A DNA stretch of 57,794 nucleotides, from NCBI GenBank assembly GCA_963575745.1, contig CAUYUJ010018893.1:47501-105294 (forward strand), read 5' to 3'. Shown in pieces: positions 1-10,736 of this stretch. Every line of letters starts with the position of its first letter. The stretch's first letter is position 1. Source of the DNA: Prorocentrum cordatum. Its lineage: Eukaryota; Sar; Dinophyceae; Prorocentrales; Prorocentraceae. A program made the translations under genes and the position numbers. A model generated the notes under the pieces. The model was given only the letters and a program-made list of their open reading frames with translations, had not been told where the DNA came from and made no database searches.

Positions 1-585
1 GCCAAAGCACGGGTTTATATTATCTTCACGTGCACGTGCTTCTGCGAATAGTTGTGCGGAAATGTGTCCACGTTGATAACTGTATACGATGCATGCGTCA
101 TTTCCATCTTCTTCTTAATTTTGTTTCGTTCACACCCGAGGGGAAACTATTATTGGGCTAGCGAGGCGCATTCCCTGCAATTTGTGCTTCGCTTATGCCG
201 TGCAGTGTTTTGTATATGAAAGTGGCCACAACCATCATGATTCGGACGTAGCGTTTGAACGCGATGTGGGGGAAGTTATATGGTCGAATGTTCGTTTCTG
301 CAGATTCCAACAGCATGGGGCCAACAACAACACGGAGTGACATGACCTGCAGTTTCTGTGCGTTTTTGTCCTGGAGAGATCGGGCTGGACCTGATAGGGG
401 TATATACAATAGGAACTTGTTGTCGTGCATCTTGTGACGCGAGCGTGAACGCGTGCGCTAAACCTGAGCGGAGACGTGTGAGAATGAGCACAGCGATGCG
501 CGCGCGCGCGGAGGCGCCCCGACAAAAATGCAGGAAAGCGAGTGGGAGGTCCGCGAATTACTCAGTCAGATGCGTGGACGGATTT
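1..585. other. No recognisable gene
   Basis: Mixed-composition sequence with short open frames in several phases, none with a recognisable protein pattern. I see no RNA gene or clear repeat here. Confidence 0.4.
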
Positions 586-738
586 CAGGGCCCATTGCGA
601 TCCGATCGATCCGAGTCGATACCGGTTCTGGCCAGGTCCACCCGATTTGATTTCGACAATATGACGATCCGATGTGGCCCGATGCCTGCATGGCGCTGTT
701 GTGCTTCCTGGCGCGGCCGATCCGAATCGATTCTTATG
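586..738 (+). repeat. Dispersed ~145-bp repeat, copy 1
   Basis: The block begins with GATCCGATCGATCCGA and runs through GACGATCCGATGTGGCC and GCATGGCGCTGT to GATCCGAATCGAT. A second, diverged copy in the same orientation lies at 44983-45127 with the same landmarks in the same order. Its two ends carry a direct CGATCCGARTCGAT motif. No coding capacity is evident. Confidence 0.7.
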
Positions 739-789
739 TCCTGTCGTGTGTCTCTCTCAGGGCCCCCCTTTTTGCTATGCTGGAGTCTT

Positions 790-1140
790 CTAGGAGCGCT
801 TGTTGGCACTCCTGGGGCGCGCGTGGGACCATTTTGAGAGACTGGGGGCGTCTTTGAGGCCGCCTTGGGCCGCACTCGGACCGTCTTGGGCTATCTTGGT
901 GTTTCATGTGGTCCTTCGGACTTTTGTGGAAACCTCAATGGCCCTTTTTCGAGCCATATCGAGCTGAAAAGTGAAGGAGTGCCAGCAACGGATGAGAGAC
1001 TCGGAAGGATTTTGAGATTTTGTCGGTCGCGGGCCTTATCCAGAGCCATTTTGGGGCCTCTTGGGGACACCTTGTCGTTATCTGGGGTTGTTTTTGTCCT
1101 GGCATCAGAAGGTTTATGCCGTCATTGGGCAGCTTTTGGG
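790..1140 (+). repeat. Degenerate CTTGGGGCC-type array
   Basis: G/T-rich sequence with recurring TCTTGGG, GGCCTTGGG and CCTCTTGGGG words, a weak member of the family seen strongly at 28.4, 29.4, 37.7, 41.2, 43.7 and 50.5 kb. The peptides it encodes on either strand are repeat artefacts. Confidence 0.4.
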
Positions 1141-2512
1141 ATGGACAGCCGAATGCCCTTATGAAACCATCGTGGACGTTCTGTGCATCTCCCTGTCTTG
1201 ACCGGGCTGGGGGTTGAGGTCCCAGTGCCAGCGAACTCCTTACACCCGCGGGGATGCATTGTCGATTTACTCGAACGGGTATATATGTCGGGTTCATGGA
1301 CCACACCGGACAGGGGTGCCTGGCGGAGGCGCCGAGGTGACTCCCAAAGCGCCAAGACTACCCAAACTGGCCCCATGATGGTTCCAAGCTCACCAACGAT
1401 GGCTCAACACAGCTTCGACACGGCATCACTCAAGATGGTCCCCAGTATGACCCAAGAGGGTTTCTGCCCAACATATTTCCTCAAGACCGCCAGAAGGCCA
1501 CTCCGAGGCCCCGACGAGAGCTCAGGAAACCCCTTGGAGGCAAAGCACTTTGAGCCACATTTTTTGTGTGCTCTCTCGTCCTTTCTGGAGGGTTCAAGAA
1601 GAAGGTTTCTGGTTGGCCTTCAGCTGGCGTCGCGTGATAGAATCGCGTGAGAAAGGTGGACAGGTCCCTGGAATTCTGCGCCTGGCGGTTTCGGTGCTGT
1701 GGGGGGGATACTCGGCCAGGCCTGGACTCGGGCTTCAAGGAGGTGCAGTCGACGTTGAGTGGGGGATGCGGCTAGGGGGGTGGCCCCGGGCTCTCACCAC
1801 TGCTGCCCTGGTTCTGTCCCGCCCACCTGCTTGAGGAGCTCCTGAACTCCGCCGCCAAGCGACAGAAGCTCAATAATGAGGCCTCCTCCATGATTGCACC
1901 CACGCCCGATGGCTTATCTTCTTGCCGCGCACCGCCCTGAACTGTACAATACAGTGCGATGCAGTGCGCTAAGGTTTGATGAGATGTGCTCATGGTTGCC
2001 GCTGCAGTTGCGACATTGACATGCACGGTGAGAACAATGTGGCGGCGGTGACTGGCACGGCGACGTTCATTCGGAGGAGTACTTCGATTGCAGTGCTGTG
2101 GCGGTGACGGCGACATCAGCACCCAATATGATATCGAAAGTGACTCTGACATCTACGCTGAGGGTGGTTGTCCCGACGCGAAACGCTGCGTATCGCGTCT
2201 CTATACCAGATGCAAGCCTTAAACGAACACAGTACCAGTCGCCTGAAGGCCCATGCAGGGCGCCAAGTTTCAAATTCACTTTCTGTCGGGGAGCTCGACT
2301 GCTGTGCTGGTGCTGGAAGATGCATTCGCACGGTGGCTGCAGGGCATTACGAGGACGAGGAGGGAGGAGGAAGAATACTCAGGAGTGACGATAAAGCTGA
2401 AGATGCCGGGCGACGACACTTTTTGCGTCGGCGGCGAGCCAGGGGACGTCTGCGCTAGCGGAAAGATCTGAACGGAGATGCCGTTGAAGCGAATTGGGCC
2501 ACCATGCAAGAG
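1141..2512. other. No recognisable gene
   Basis: Nothing identifiable. A + strand open frame at 2253-2471 gives a fairly balanced peptide ending in PGDDTFCVGGEPGDVCASG just before the GAG tract. It has no family I recognise and could be chance. Confidence 0.35.
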
Positions 2513-2513
2513 G

Positions 2514-2727
2514 GAAGAAGAGGAGAAGGTGCAGGAGGAGGAGCAGGAGGAGGAGGAGGAGGAGGAGGAGGAGGAGGAGGGGGAAGGAGGAGCCACCAAG
2601 GAGGAGGCGGAGGAGGAGGGAGGAGGAGGAGGAGAGGAGGAGGCGGAGGAGGAGCAGGAGGAGGAGGAGCAGGAGCAGGAGGAGGAGGAGGAGGAGGAGG
2701 AGGAGGAGGAGGAGGAGGAGGAGGAGT
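2514..2727 (+). repeat. (GAG)n microsatellite
   Basis: Interrupted GAG/GGA triplet tract of about 210 bases. It produces long Glu-, Arg- or Gly-rich frames on the + strand and Ser- or Pro-rich frames on the - strand, none of which is evidence for a gene. Confidence 0.95.
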
Positions 2728-3235
2728 ACGCGGCCGAAAGAGGGGGCACTGGGCGGCGAAACAGGTCATCAGCAGAGGAGGCCCAGCATTGGCGGGACGC
2801 CGGCGGTGATTCGACGCTGGACGGCCTGGCCCACTCGGGCCCTGGAGTTGGGGTCGGCGTGTGCAGTCAAGGCGCTCATGAATTGGCGGGGAGCTGTGCA
2901 ATCGATTTGGCGCTAGCACACCAACACCTCCCTCTTCTCCTCGTCCTCCTCCTCTCTCCCCTTCGCTTTCGCTGTATGCTTGCCTCTATGCCGCTGTGCT
3001 GTGCGATAGCAGGTTGGCTGGCATGCCGAAAAACAGCGTGATCTTGAGAGGACAGTTTCCTGACCCATCAGGTCGTAATTATTGTGGTGCGGAGCATGCC
3101 CTGTCGATTCGGGGCGCTTCGGGCTTCCCAGCCGGGCCAGTCGATTAATTCGCTGTGGTGTGGACGGCATCCCGTTGCGAGCGCCGCGGCTCGTGCCGGC
3201 AGGAGTGGGGACATAGTCAGCGCGAGCATGTGTAC
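2728..3235. other. No recognisable gene
   Basis: GC-rich sequence without a recognisable protein or RNA. Confidence 0.35.
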
Positions 3236-3360
3236 AGTTCCCGACGTCAGGGTGTGTGGCAAAAGTGTGGGGCGGGTCTCCCCTCGGTAATGTCCCAGTT
3301 CCCGACGCCAGGGCGCGTGGCAAAAGTGGTGGGGGGGGTCTCCCCTCGGTAATGTCCCGA
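3236..3360 (+). repeat. Tandem duplication, ~62-bp unit
   Basis: Two adjacent copies (3236-3296 and 3297-3360), each starting AGTTCCCGACG and ending CTCCCCTCGGTAATGTCCC. They differ at a handful of positions, so this is a fairly recent local duplication. Confidence 0.9.
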
Positions 3361-3956
3361 AGTTCCTTTAACAGTTTTAACGCAGTTCTGTTGTGTATAT
3401 TGTTTCATTAGTGCAAGTCTAACGGGGCACCTTCATCTGTCTTAGGATCCTTGGAGGCTTAGCGGCAACGTCGCCTCCAGGGATGGGTGGCTATGTATTT
3501 TTGCACTCTAGATTAGCAGTCCCACTAAGTGAGGTAGCAGTCTCAGGCAACCTTTCGCCGTGACGCTGCACTCCGGCTCAAGCCCAACATGCGGCGCCCT
3601 GAGGAAAGAGCTCATCCGTCCCTGTCGTGGTTAAGCGAAGGAGCGAACCTCAGCGGCAACGCCGGCTCCTCCTTCGCCTGTCTACGTCATCGGACACCCT
3701 CCTACGGCTGCGCCTCGGCCAGCCACAGAAACCTAATCAACATCACAGCCTCCCCTTCAGTCCCACCGAGGCCCAGTGGCTTCTTGCGCTACTGGCCACT
3801 GGGGTCCCCGTGGAGGCCACTATAGCCGACGATGGCGAGCAGCTCTCATGTGCCACTACCTCCCCCAGCTCAGCCGCAACCGCGGAGCGATACCCATCCT
3901 ATGACCACACAGGCGATACCCAGTAGACCCGGTCAGGCTGCTGAGGGAGCCCAGGG
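3361..3956. other. No recognisable gene
   Basis: Nothing identifiable. Short frames on both strands only. Confidence 0.35.
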
Positions 3957-4165
3957 GTGAGGCGAGAGGGGGCATGCCTTTTCAGAAGGCGGCGGGGCTT
4001 CTCTTCTCTGAAGCCCTCGGACCTCTGGGAAGCCGTGTGTGGCGTCGGAGAAGGCTCGCAAGGTTTCTCTGCAGGCGCGAGGGCTTTTGGGAAGCCTCGC
4101 CCTCCTTCCGAGAAGGCATGCCTCCTCTCTGTCGCTTCCCCCCTGGGGTTCGCCGTCGGATAGAG
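3957..4165. repeat. CTTCTCAGAAGGC palindrome block, copy 1
   Basis: Contains GCCTTTTCAGAAGGC (near 3976) and several GGCTTCTC, GAAGCC and GAGAAGGC words in both orientations. The same palindromic word GCCTTCTCAGAAGGC bounds the foldback block at 53.6-54.5 kb. It marks the left edge of the GC-rich tandem family that follows. Confidence 0.6.
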
Positions 4166-4585
4166 GCATGATGAGGTCTGAGCGAGCTGGCAACGGGGTT
4201 CCGCGCCAACGGGGCCCAGCCAGAGCGCCGAATCCCGCAGGATCCCGCGAAGCCAGATTTGGGCTGTGCTGGCTTCGGGGGCCTGGCCGCGGCCCTGGAG
4301 GTGGCCTCGCACGTTGGCCCAGCCAGGCTTGGGTCCCCCCCCCAGAAGAAGCTGCAGCGCAGATTCTCCGAGGTGGTTGAGTTGGGCTTGCACTGAGCTG
4401 GGTGAGTCCGCTGCCGGCCTTTTGTCGGCTTCAGGCTGTGTGAATTTTCGGCTTCGGCATCCAGACGCCGTCTCGATGACTTGAGACCGTACAAAACACT
4501 CAGGAGAGGCCAGCCCTGGGAAGGATTTGGGAGCACTGGGTGCTGACGTCTTGAACATCGGAGCCGTCGGAGGCCTGGGAAGGTG
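4166..4585. other. Spacer, no recognisable gene
   Basis: Sequence between the palindrome block and the first GC-rich tandem unit. Open frames exist on both strands but none is recognisable. Confidence 0.3.
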
Positions 4586-5460
4586 CCACCAGGCACCCTC
4601 GGGACCCTCCCCCCCCCTCCCCGGCGGGAAGGGATGGGAGGGAAGGGGCCTCCTTCGACGTCTTTGAGGAATTTTGTGGAACCGCGGGATTCGCGGGCTT
4701 CCTGGGCCGCGGCCGGGGCTGGAACCGGGACCGGGCCCGGAGCCGAGGCCGGGGGCCGGGGTAAGGGCCGGGGCCCGGCCAGGGCCGTGGCCAGGGGTGG
4801 GGCGCCAGGGCCGAACCACCATGGGGGGAAGCGTATCTGACCCGGGACTTCGGAGGGGCTTCCCTCGACGTCTTTCTGGAATTACTTTAGTGGGGCCGCG
4901 GGATTCGCGGGCTTCTTGGGAGAGGCTGGCCCAGGGCTGGAACCAGGACTGGAGCCGGAGCCGGGGGCGGGGGCTGGGGTCAGGGCTGGGGCCAGGGCCA
5001 GGGCCGGACCGCCCCCGGGGGGAAGCGTATCTGGCCCAGGACTTCCCCGGGGCTCCCTCCCCCTCCCCGACGAGAAGGGATGAAAGGGGGCTTCCATCGA
5101 CGTCGGGCTGGGGCCGGGGCTGGGGCCTGGCCGGGGCTGGGGCCCGAGGTCAGGGCCAGGGCCCAGCCAGGGCCGGGGCCGGGGCTTGGGCCAGGGCCGA
5201 ACCGCTTTAGGGGGAAGCATTTCTGACCCAGGACTTCCCTGGGGCCTCACCCCCCCCTCCCCGGCGGGAAGGGATGAAAGGGAAGGGGCTTCCCTCGACG
5301 TCTTTCTGGAATGTGGTGGAGTCGCGGGATTGGCCGCCTTCCTGAGGGAGGCCGGGGCTGGGGCTGGGGCCAGGGCCGGAGCCGGGGCTGGGGCCAGAGG
5401 CCAGGGTCAGGGCCGGAGCCCGACTGGGGCTGGGGCCAGGGCTAGGGCCAGACGTGCGGG
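4586..5460 (+). repeat. GC-rich tandem repeat, ~200-250-bp unit (about 4 copies)
   Basis: Each unit holds three modules in order: a GGGGGGAAGCGTATCTGACC-like stretch; CGGCGGGAAGGGATG with GGCTTCCCTCGACGTCTTT; and GGATTCGCGGGCTTC followed by a run of GGGGCTGGGGCCAGGGCC-type words. Two more units with the same modules occur at 8210-8640 in the same orientation. The proline/glycine-rich frames it creates are not credible genes. Confidence 0.85.
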
Positions 5461-5464
5461 TCAC

Positions 5465-5560
5465 ATTGCAACAAGACCGGCCACTGTACAACCAGATGGG
5501 GCATTTTACAACCTTTCAACAAGGGCTTTTCACAACCAGGAAAGCTACGTTACAACCAGG
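5465..5560 (-). repeat. 21-bp minisatellite, - orientation
   Basis: About five copies of a unit whose reverse complement reads CTGGTTGTAAAGTGGCCGTT (seen here as TTACAACCAGG and variants). The same unit occurs in the opposite orientation at 8007-8110. Confidence 0.7.
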
Positions 5561-5689
5561 CGAGTAAGCGCACTTCAGCGACGCATGGTCTTCAATTTCC
5601 GAAATCTCTGTGGGTCCACTTAAGGGAGACACTTCCCTCTCTGAAGGGTGTTGCTTGTAAAGTGACGCGTGTGAAGCGAGAATCTGTGA

Positions 5690-5960
5690 AATGGCGGACT
5701 CCTACTGCGATCCAGCAGGAGTCCTATTGTAATCCTTTTGGCACCCTTCCCATTGGGATCCTGTTGGCACCGTGTGAATCCCATTCATGAGTATCCGACA
5801 AGATTCCTCGATATGGGGCCTACAGGCGTCCTCTTAGAATCCAGTGGGCTGCTTCCGATTGAAACCCGTTGGTGCCCTTTTCTGAAGGAAACCGATTGGA
5901 AACAAGAGGGATTACAGTCGAGAAACATTCCCATTGGAATGCTGGGGAAAACGCACAGGG
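5690..5960 (+). repeat. Degenerate CCNATTGGNATCC repeat
   Basis: Loose repetition of CCTATTGTAATCC, CCCATTGGGATCC, CCGATTGAAACCC and CCCATTGGAATGC separated by TTGGCACC-like words. The decay is heavy and the period is irregular. Confidence 0.45.
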
Positions 5961-6359
5961 GGTGCTATGTGGAAGCCGGGTGGGTATTCATGTGGGTTCT
6001 CACTCGGAAACAATAGGATGCGTCCTTCTTGGGCTCCCATCGTAACCATTTTGTCGAATGCGACAGATATCGCGTTGGAATGCAATCGGAACCCTTCCTC
6101 TTCGACCCATGCGGGCATGTTGCTTCGATTACACAAGGAGCCAACTGTAAGTCAACAGAAACGTGTCCTCTTTCATTCATAGTGTGCCCCGATTGGCGTC
6201 CTATTGTCCTCCTTGTGGAATCCCGAAGGAGCTATTCGAACCGAATTGAGTTCCAACAGAGATCCTCCCGCTACGGGCTGGTGACAGGCATGGGTGGTTT
6301 AAGTTGTTCTTTTCATCCATGCCCTAAACCTACATCGTCTTTTGGAGCCTCATGACCTC

Positions 6360-7640
6360 TGCCTGAAAATCCGACCTCTTGCAACGTATGTTTTCGCATG
6401 TGCGGAAACATGCGCACCCGGGAAAGCGGACATGTGGCCAGAAAATCATTGGCAATTATCTAGCCGACGCATGTGGATTTCAAGTGATTGTTGTCTGAAT
6501 CAAAAACCGTGTTTGTCAGCGAGCCTCATCGACTGACAATAGCACAACCAAAAACACGTTCTCTTCTCATAGTTGCGAAAGCATGCGTGTCCAGGAGGGC
6601 GGACATGTTGGCAAGGCATCGATGGTGAAGTTTTAGCCGATGCAGGTGGATCTCAATTTGTGTGTTCGGCCTCACAAGCAATGTTTGTCTTCGCGCCTCA
6701 TCGTTTGGCAATCGCAGAACTGTGTGTGTTCGCATTCGCTGTCGCATGCGTACACAGGATGGCGGAGATGTTGAAGCGAAATCGACGGTAACACTCTAGC
6801 CAAGTTTTTTGTATCATAGACCATGTCTGTCCTCGCGCCCCATCGCTTCACAATCGCGAAACCGCATCTTTTCTCATGTGCGAGCATGTGCGCCCAGGAA
6901 AGCGAAAATTTAACCAAGAAGTCGATGGTGACATTCGAGCCCCTACGTGTGGATGCCGAAGTGTTGTTTTCGGGCTCACAGACAACTTTCGTCCTTGCGC
7001 TTCATTGTCTGGCAGTCGCAATACCGCATGTTTTCGCATTCGCGGAAGCATGCGTATCCAGGAGGGCCGAAATGTGGAAACGAAGTCGACGGTAACACTC
7101 TAGCCAATACGTGTGGATTTGAAATTTTGTGCTCTGCCTCATAAACCATGTTTATCCTCGCGCCCCATCGTCTGGCAATCGCAAAACCGTATGTTTTCTC
7201 GAATGCGAGCATGTGCTCCCAGGAAGGTGAAATCCATGATAACATTCGAGCCACTACGTGTGGATGCCGAAGTGTTGTTTTCGGGCTCACAGGCAACTTC
7301 CGTCCTCGTGCTTCATTGTCTGGCAATCGCAATACCGCATGTTTACGCGTTCGCGGTAGCTTGCGTACCCAGGAGGGCCGACATGTGGCAAAGGAATCGT
7401 GTGTAAAACTCTAGCCAATGCGTCTGGATTTCAAACTTTGTGCTTTGCCTCATAGGCCATGCTTATCCTCGCGCCCCATCGCCTGGCAATCGCAAAACCG
7501 TATGTTTGCGCAATTGCGGAAGCATGCGTACCCAGGAGGGCGGAAAGCGCGTAAGAAATCGTGTGTTGAGTTCTAGCCAATGCATGCGGATTTCAAATTG
7601 TGTGTTTGGGCATCGCAAGTAGTATTTGTATTCGCTTCGC
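6360..7640 (+). repeat. ~160-bp satellite with two monomer types
   Basis: About eight head-to-tail monomers of 142-172 bp, anchored by TCCTCGCGCCCCATCG then TGGCAATCGCAAAACCG at about 6511, 6683, 6829, 6991, 7154, 7302, 7465 and 7628. Type A carries CCAGGAGGGC and AACACTCTAGCCAA. Type B carries CCCAGGAAAG, GACATTCGAGCC and GAAGTGTTGTTTTCGGGC. In the middle they alternate B-A-B-A, giving a ~310-325-bp higher-order period. No coding function is apparent. Confidence 0.85.
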
Positions 7641-7663
7641 AAATGCTTCATAGCGGTTCGGCT

Positions 7664-8000
7664 TTCGGAAGCCTCTGCTGCAAAGCGCCCGCGCGCTCAG
7701 AAACCTCTGGCAAAGCGCCCAAGCGCTCAGAAACCTCTGCCGAGCGCTCAGGCGCTCAGAAGCCTCTACAAAACGCTTGGGCGCTCAGAAGCCTTTTCAG
7801 AGCGCTCATGTGCTCATAAGACTCTGCTGAGCGCTCAGGCGCTCAGAAGCTTCTGCAGAGCGCTCAGGCGCTCAGAAGACTTTGCAGAGCGCTCAGGCGC
7901 TCATAAGCCTCTGCAAAACGCTCAGGCGCTCAGATGCCTCTGCAGAGCGTTCAGGCGCCCAGAAATTCAGAAGCCCCTGCAGAGCGCGCGCGCGCTTCTG
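7664..8000 (+). repeat. 29-30-bp minisatellite
   Basis: About eleven copies of a unit resembling CTCAGAAGCCTCTGCAGAGC followed by GCTCAGGCG. Frames through it encode repeated Ala/Gln/Arg/Ser peptides that are artefacts of the repeat. Confidence 0.9.
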
Positions 8001-8006
8001 AAGGCT

Positions 8007-8185
8007 GGTTGTAAATTGGCCGTTCTGGATGTGAAGAGCCCAGTCTGGGTTGTAATGTGGTCGTTCTGGTTGTAAAGTAGGCTGTTCTGGTTGTAAAGTG
8101 GCCGTTTTCGGAGCAAAACCACGGAAATCGATCCTTTGCTTGTTTTAGAGTGATTTATCTCGGTTGTAAAGTGTTGTTCGGGTTG
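8007..8185 (+). repeat. 21-bp minisatellite, + orientation
   Basis: Five copies of GGTTGTAAAGTGGCCGTTCT and variants from 8007 to about 8110, plus a straggler near 8164. It is the inverse of the array at 5465-5560, so the 2.5 kb between them is bracketed by inverted arrays. Confidence 0.75.
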
Positions 8186-8209
8186 AACAGAGACCGAATC
8201 TCCTAGGGC

Positions 8210-8640
8210 CAAGGGCGAACCGCCCGGGGGGGAAGCGTATCTGGACCGGGACTTCCCCGGGACCCCCCGCCCCCCTCCCCGGCGGGAAGGGATGGAAGGG
8301 AAGGGGCTTCCCTCGACGTCTTTCCGGAATTTGGTGGAACCGCGGGATTCGCGGGCTTCTTGGACCGGGGCCGGGGCTGGAACCGGGACCAGCCTGGAGC
8401 CGGGGCCAGGGACCGGGGTTAGGGCCGGAGCTCGGCCAGGGCAGGGGCCAGGGCTGGGGCCAGGGCCGAACCGCCTTGGGGGGAAACATTTCTGACCCAG
8501 GACTTCCCCGGGACCCCCCCCCCAGCGGGAAGGGATGAAAAAGAAGAGCCTTCCTTTGACGTGTTTCTGGAATTTGGTGGAACCGCCGGATTTGCGCGCT
8601 CTCGGGAGGGCGTCGTTTCTGACCCATCCGTCAGGACAGT
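8210..8640 (+). repeat. GC-rich tandem repeat, two further units
   Basis: Same module order as 4586-5460: GGGGGGAAGCGTATCTGGACC, CGGCGGGAAGGGATGGAAGG, CCTCGACGTCTTTCCGGAA, GGGATTCGCGGGCTTCTTGG and a GGGGCCAGGGCC run. The second unit (from about 8478) lacks the last run. Confidence 0.8.
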
Positions 8641-9640
8641 TTCAGAGGAAGAAGAGAAGAACCGAACAGCGTCTTCCACACGCCGACAAGGTCGGTGGAT
8701 GTATCATTCGAATACGTTTATGGTTGATAATATGAAGGATTCGGCTACTAATGATACTGATACTTTCATAATGAGAGTAGCGGTACGAAGTCGAACAATA
8801 ATATGATTAATACTGAGAATCAATTGTCCTAGTACCACTAATGATATCATTACCAATAATAGTATTATTATTTATGGTTTGGCTGCGTATACTATCCAAA
8901 CGATTACCGATATTTGTGGTACTGATTTTCGTAAATATACGGATGCGAATGCACACGCGAATAATAATACCCATCACGCGAATGATGATAGTAGTACAAC
9001 GATGAGAAATACAAGTTTCAACGCAAGGCGAATAGTTTTTCTGTACATGAACATACGATTATACGTATTAAGCATGCGAGCGCTATTGCTACGATTGCTA
9101 CTACTACTACTACTACGACTACTACTACGACTACTACTACTACTACTACTACTCCTACTACTACTCCTACTACTACTACTACTACTACTACTGCTGCTGC
9201 TACTACTACTACTACTACTACTACTTTGAATGCCGAATGTTCATAATCGTACCAATAATAATACGAATACTTTTACGCATCGTTCTACAAATACTAGGGA
9301 TAACGACGATACTGTTCATACGAGTAATGCGAATTCTGCTACTCACATTCACAATCATATTCATAACATGAACAACAATACCAATACGAACACTACCACT
9401 AATCATCATATTACTAACATTATTAGTTATATGGATCACACGAATATACGTACTAGTAGTCTTATTATCCGTATTTAACCATTATTATTATTACTATTAT
9501 TAGCATTATAAGTATTATTTTAGGGCATTTATTATTATTTTACTGCATGTATGTATTATTCGTATATTTATAACTACTACCATTAATGGTGCGAATAATC
9601 CGGAAGGCAGAATATTACTATGAGTCCGAGGGGGAGGAAT
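8641..9640. repeat. AT-rich degenerate-triplet tract with (CTA)n core
   Basis: A sharp compositional shift to AT-rich sequence built largely of AAT, ATA, ACT, ACG and ATG triplets, with a nearly pure CTA/ACT run at about 9089-9225. It looks like a decayed mixture of trinucleotide expansions. No gene is supported. Confidence 0.7.
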
Positions 9641-9641
9641 A

Positions 9642-9643
9642 CA

Positions 9644-9680
<37 letters not shown>

Positions 9681-9725
9681 GGAGGAGGAGGAGGAGGAGG
9701 AGGAGGAGGAGGAGGAGGAGGAGTA
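9642..9725 (+). repeat. (GAT)n-(GAG)n microsatellite
   Basis: About twelve ATG/GAT units run directly into about fifteen GAG units. The same GAT/GAG junction occurs at 10295-10430. Confidence 0.95.
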
Positions 9726-10152
9726 AGAAGAGGAAGAGGACGTGGAGGAGGTGTCAGGGGAGGGAGAGGGAGGGATGGAAAGACGGAGTTTTTGGCCCAT
9801 AGTTATTCGGGCCAAAATTCGGGCCCCGGGCAGTGGGACGATGCTGGCACCACCAACCGCGCCTCGACGAGGCGCAGCCGACGGAAAGGGCAGCGGGGCC
9901 CGAGAAATTTCCGAAGCATCCCCAAACGGAGCTGCCGTAGTCGTTGCTGCCGCCGTCGTCGGCGACGCCATCATCGTCGAGGGGCCCTCCGTTCCAGCTC
10001 GGAGCTCCCGCGCGCCGAGATTTCCGAACCGGAGATCCTGGAGCTGGTGTCGCGGCGCGAGGCCGCGCGCCAGGCGAGGCGTGCGCCGCCGCTTCACATC
10101 GGCCGCGGTGGCCTCGGGAGGGGGCCGTTTTTCTCTGTCCTGAAGAAGCAGT
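9726..10152. other. GC-rich segment, no firm gene
   Basis: Moderately GC-rich and open in several frames. One + frame (about 9998-10075) gives EISEPEILELVSRREAARQA after a TTCCAG that could be a splice acceptor. The pattern is reminiscent of helical segments in tRNA-synthetase-like proteins, but this is too short to claim. Confidence 0.25.
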
Positions 10153-10194
10153 GAGGAGGAGGAGGAGGAGGAGGAGGAGGAGGAGGAGGAGGAG
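10153..10194 (+). repeat. (GAG)n microsatellite at gap edge
   Basis: Pure GAG repeat running into the assembly gap. Confidence 0.95.
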
Positions 10195-10294
10195 NNNNNN
10201 NNNNNNNNNNNNNNNNNNNNNNNNNNNNNNNNNNNNNNNNNNNNNNNNNNNNNNNNNNNNNNNNNNNNNNNNNNNNNNNNNNNNNNNNNNNNNN
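10195..10294. other. Assembly gap (100 N)
   Basis: Exactly 100 ambiguous bases between a GAG run and a GAT run. The round number indicates a placeholder, so the true length of the microsatellite is unknown. Confidence 0.99.
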
Positions 10295-10430
<136 letters not shown>

Positions 10431-10586
10431 ACATGTTCAACCCAACATCTAGTGACCATGCTGCAATACACCCTCTTGTGTCAAGTCCCCTGCCCGCTCA
10501 GTCCTGGCAAGATTGTTTTGCGCTTCCCTTCGAAAGACGAGTGCCCCCACGGGCCCGCAATTCAGGCGGGAGCTCGGGCGTTCGCC

Positions 10587-10736
10587 GAGCGCGTTCCACT
10601 ATTCGCAGAGTGCCTGCTCGCAAGCGTCAGGAAAAAAACGCATGTGTGCCTCGATGTAATGGATCGTAAATCGCCCGCGGCGGATCAAGGCCGTTTGCGA
10701 GTAGGTACATCATTTTCGAGTAGTGGGACGCGCTTG
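10587..10736. mobile_element. MITE-like element 1, copy 1
   Basis: Short element of about 150 bp whose ends are inverted repeats. The left end is AGCGCGTTCCACTATTCG (10588-10605) and the right end is CGAGTAGTGGGACGCGCT (10717-10734), matching 16 of 18 when reversed. The inverted similarity continues inward to CTGCTCGCAAGCG against GTTTGCGAGTAGG, so each arm is about 40 bp. The centre contains GTAATGGATCGTAAATC. A diverged second copy is at 52142-52278 and keeps the same arms and centre. It has no coding capacity, as expected for a non-autonomous inverted-repeat element. Target-site duplications are not obvious. Confidence 0.7.

Noticed and set aside
2514-2919. Long Glu-, Arg-, Gly-, Pro- and Ser-rich open frames over the GAG tract
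   Set aside because: All are readings of one triplet repeat in different phases and strands, with no non-repetitive domain attached.
3899-4822. 307-residue - strand frame rich in Pro, Gly and Arg
   Set aside because: It runs into the GC-rich tandem family and its composition follows the repeat; no recognisable domain.
9998-10075. Possible exon (EISEPEILELVSRREAARQA) resembling a tRNA-synthetase helix
   Set aside because: Only about 25 residues, no second exon, and the segment is bounded by microsatellites and a gap.
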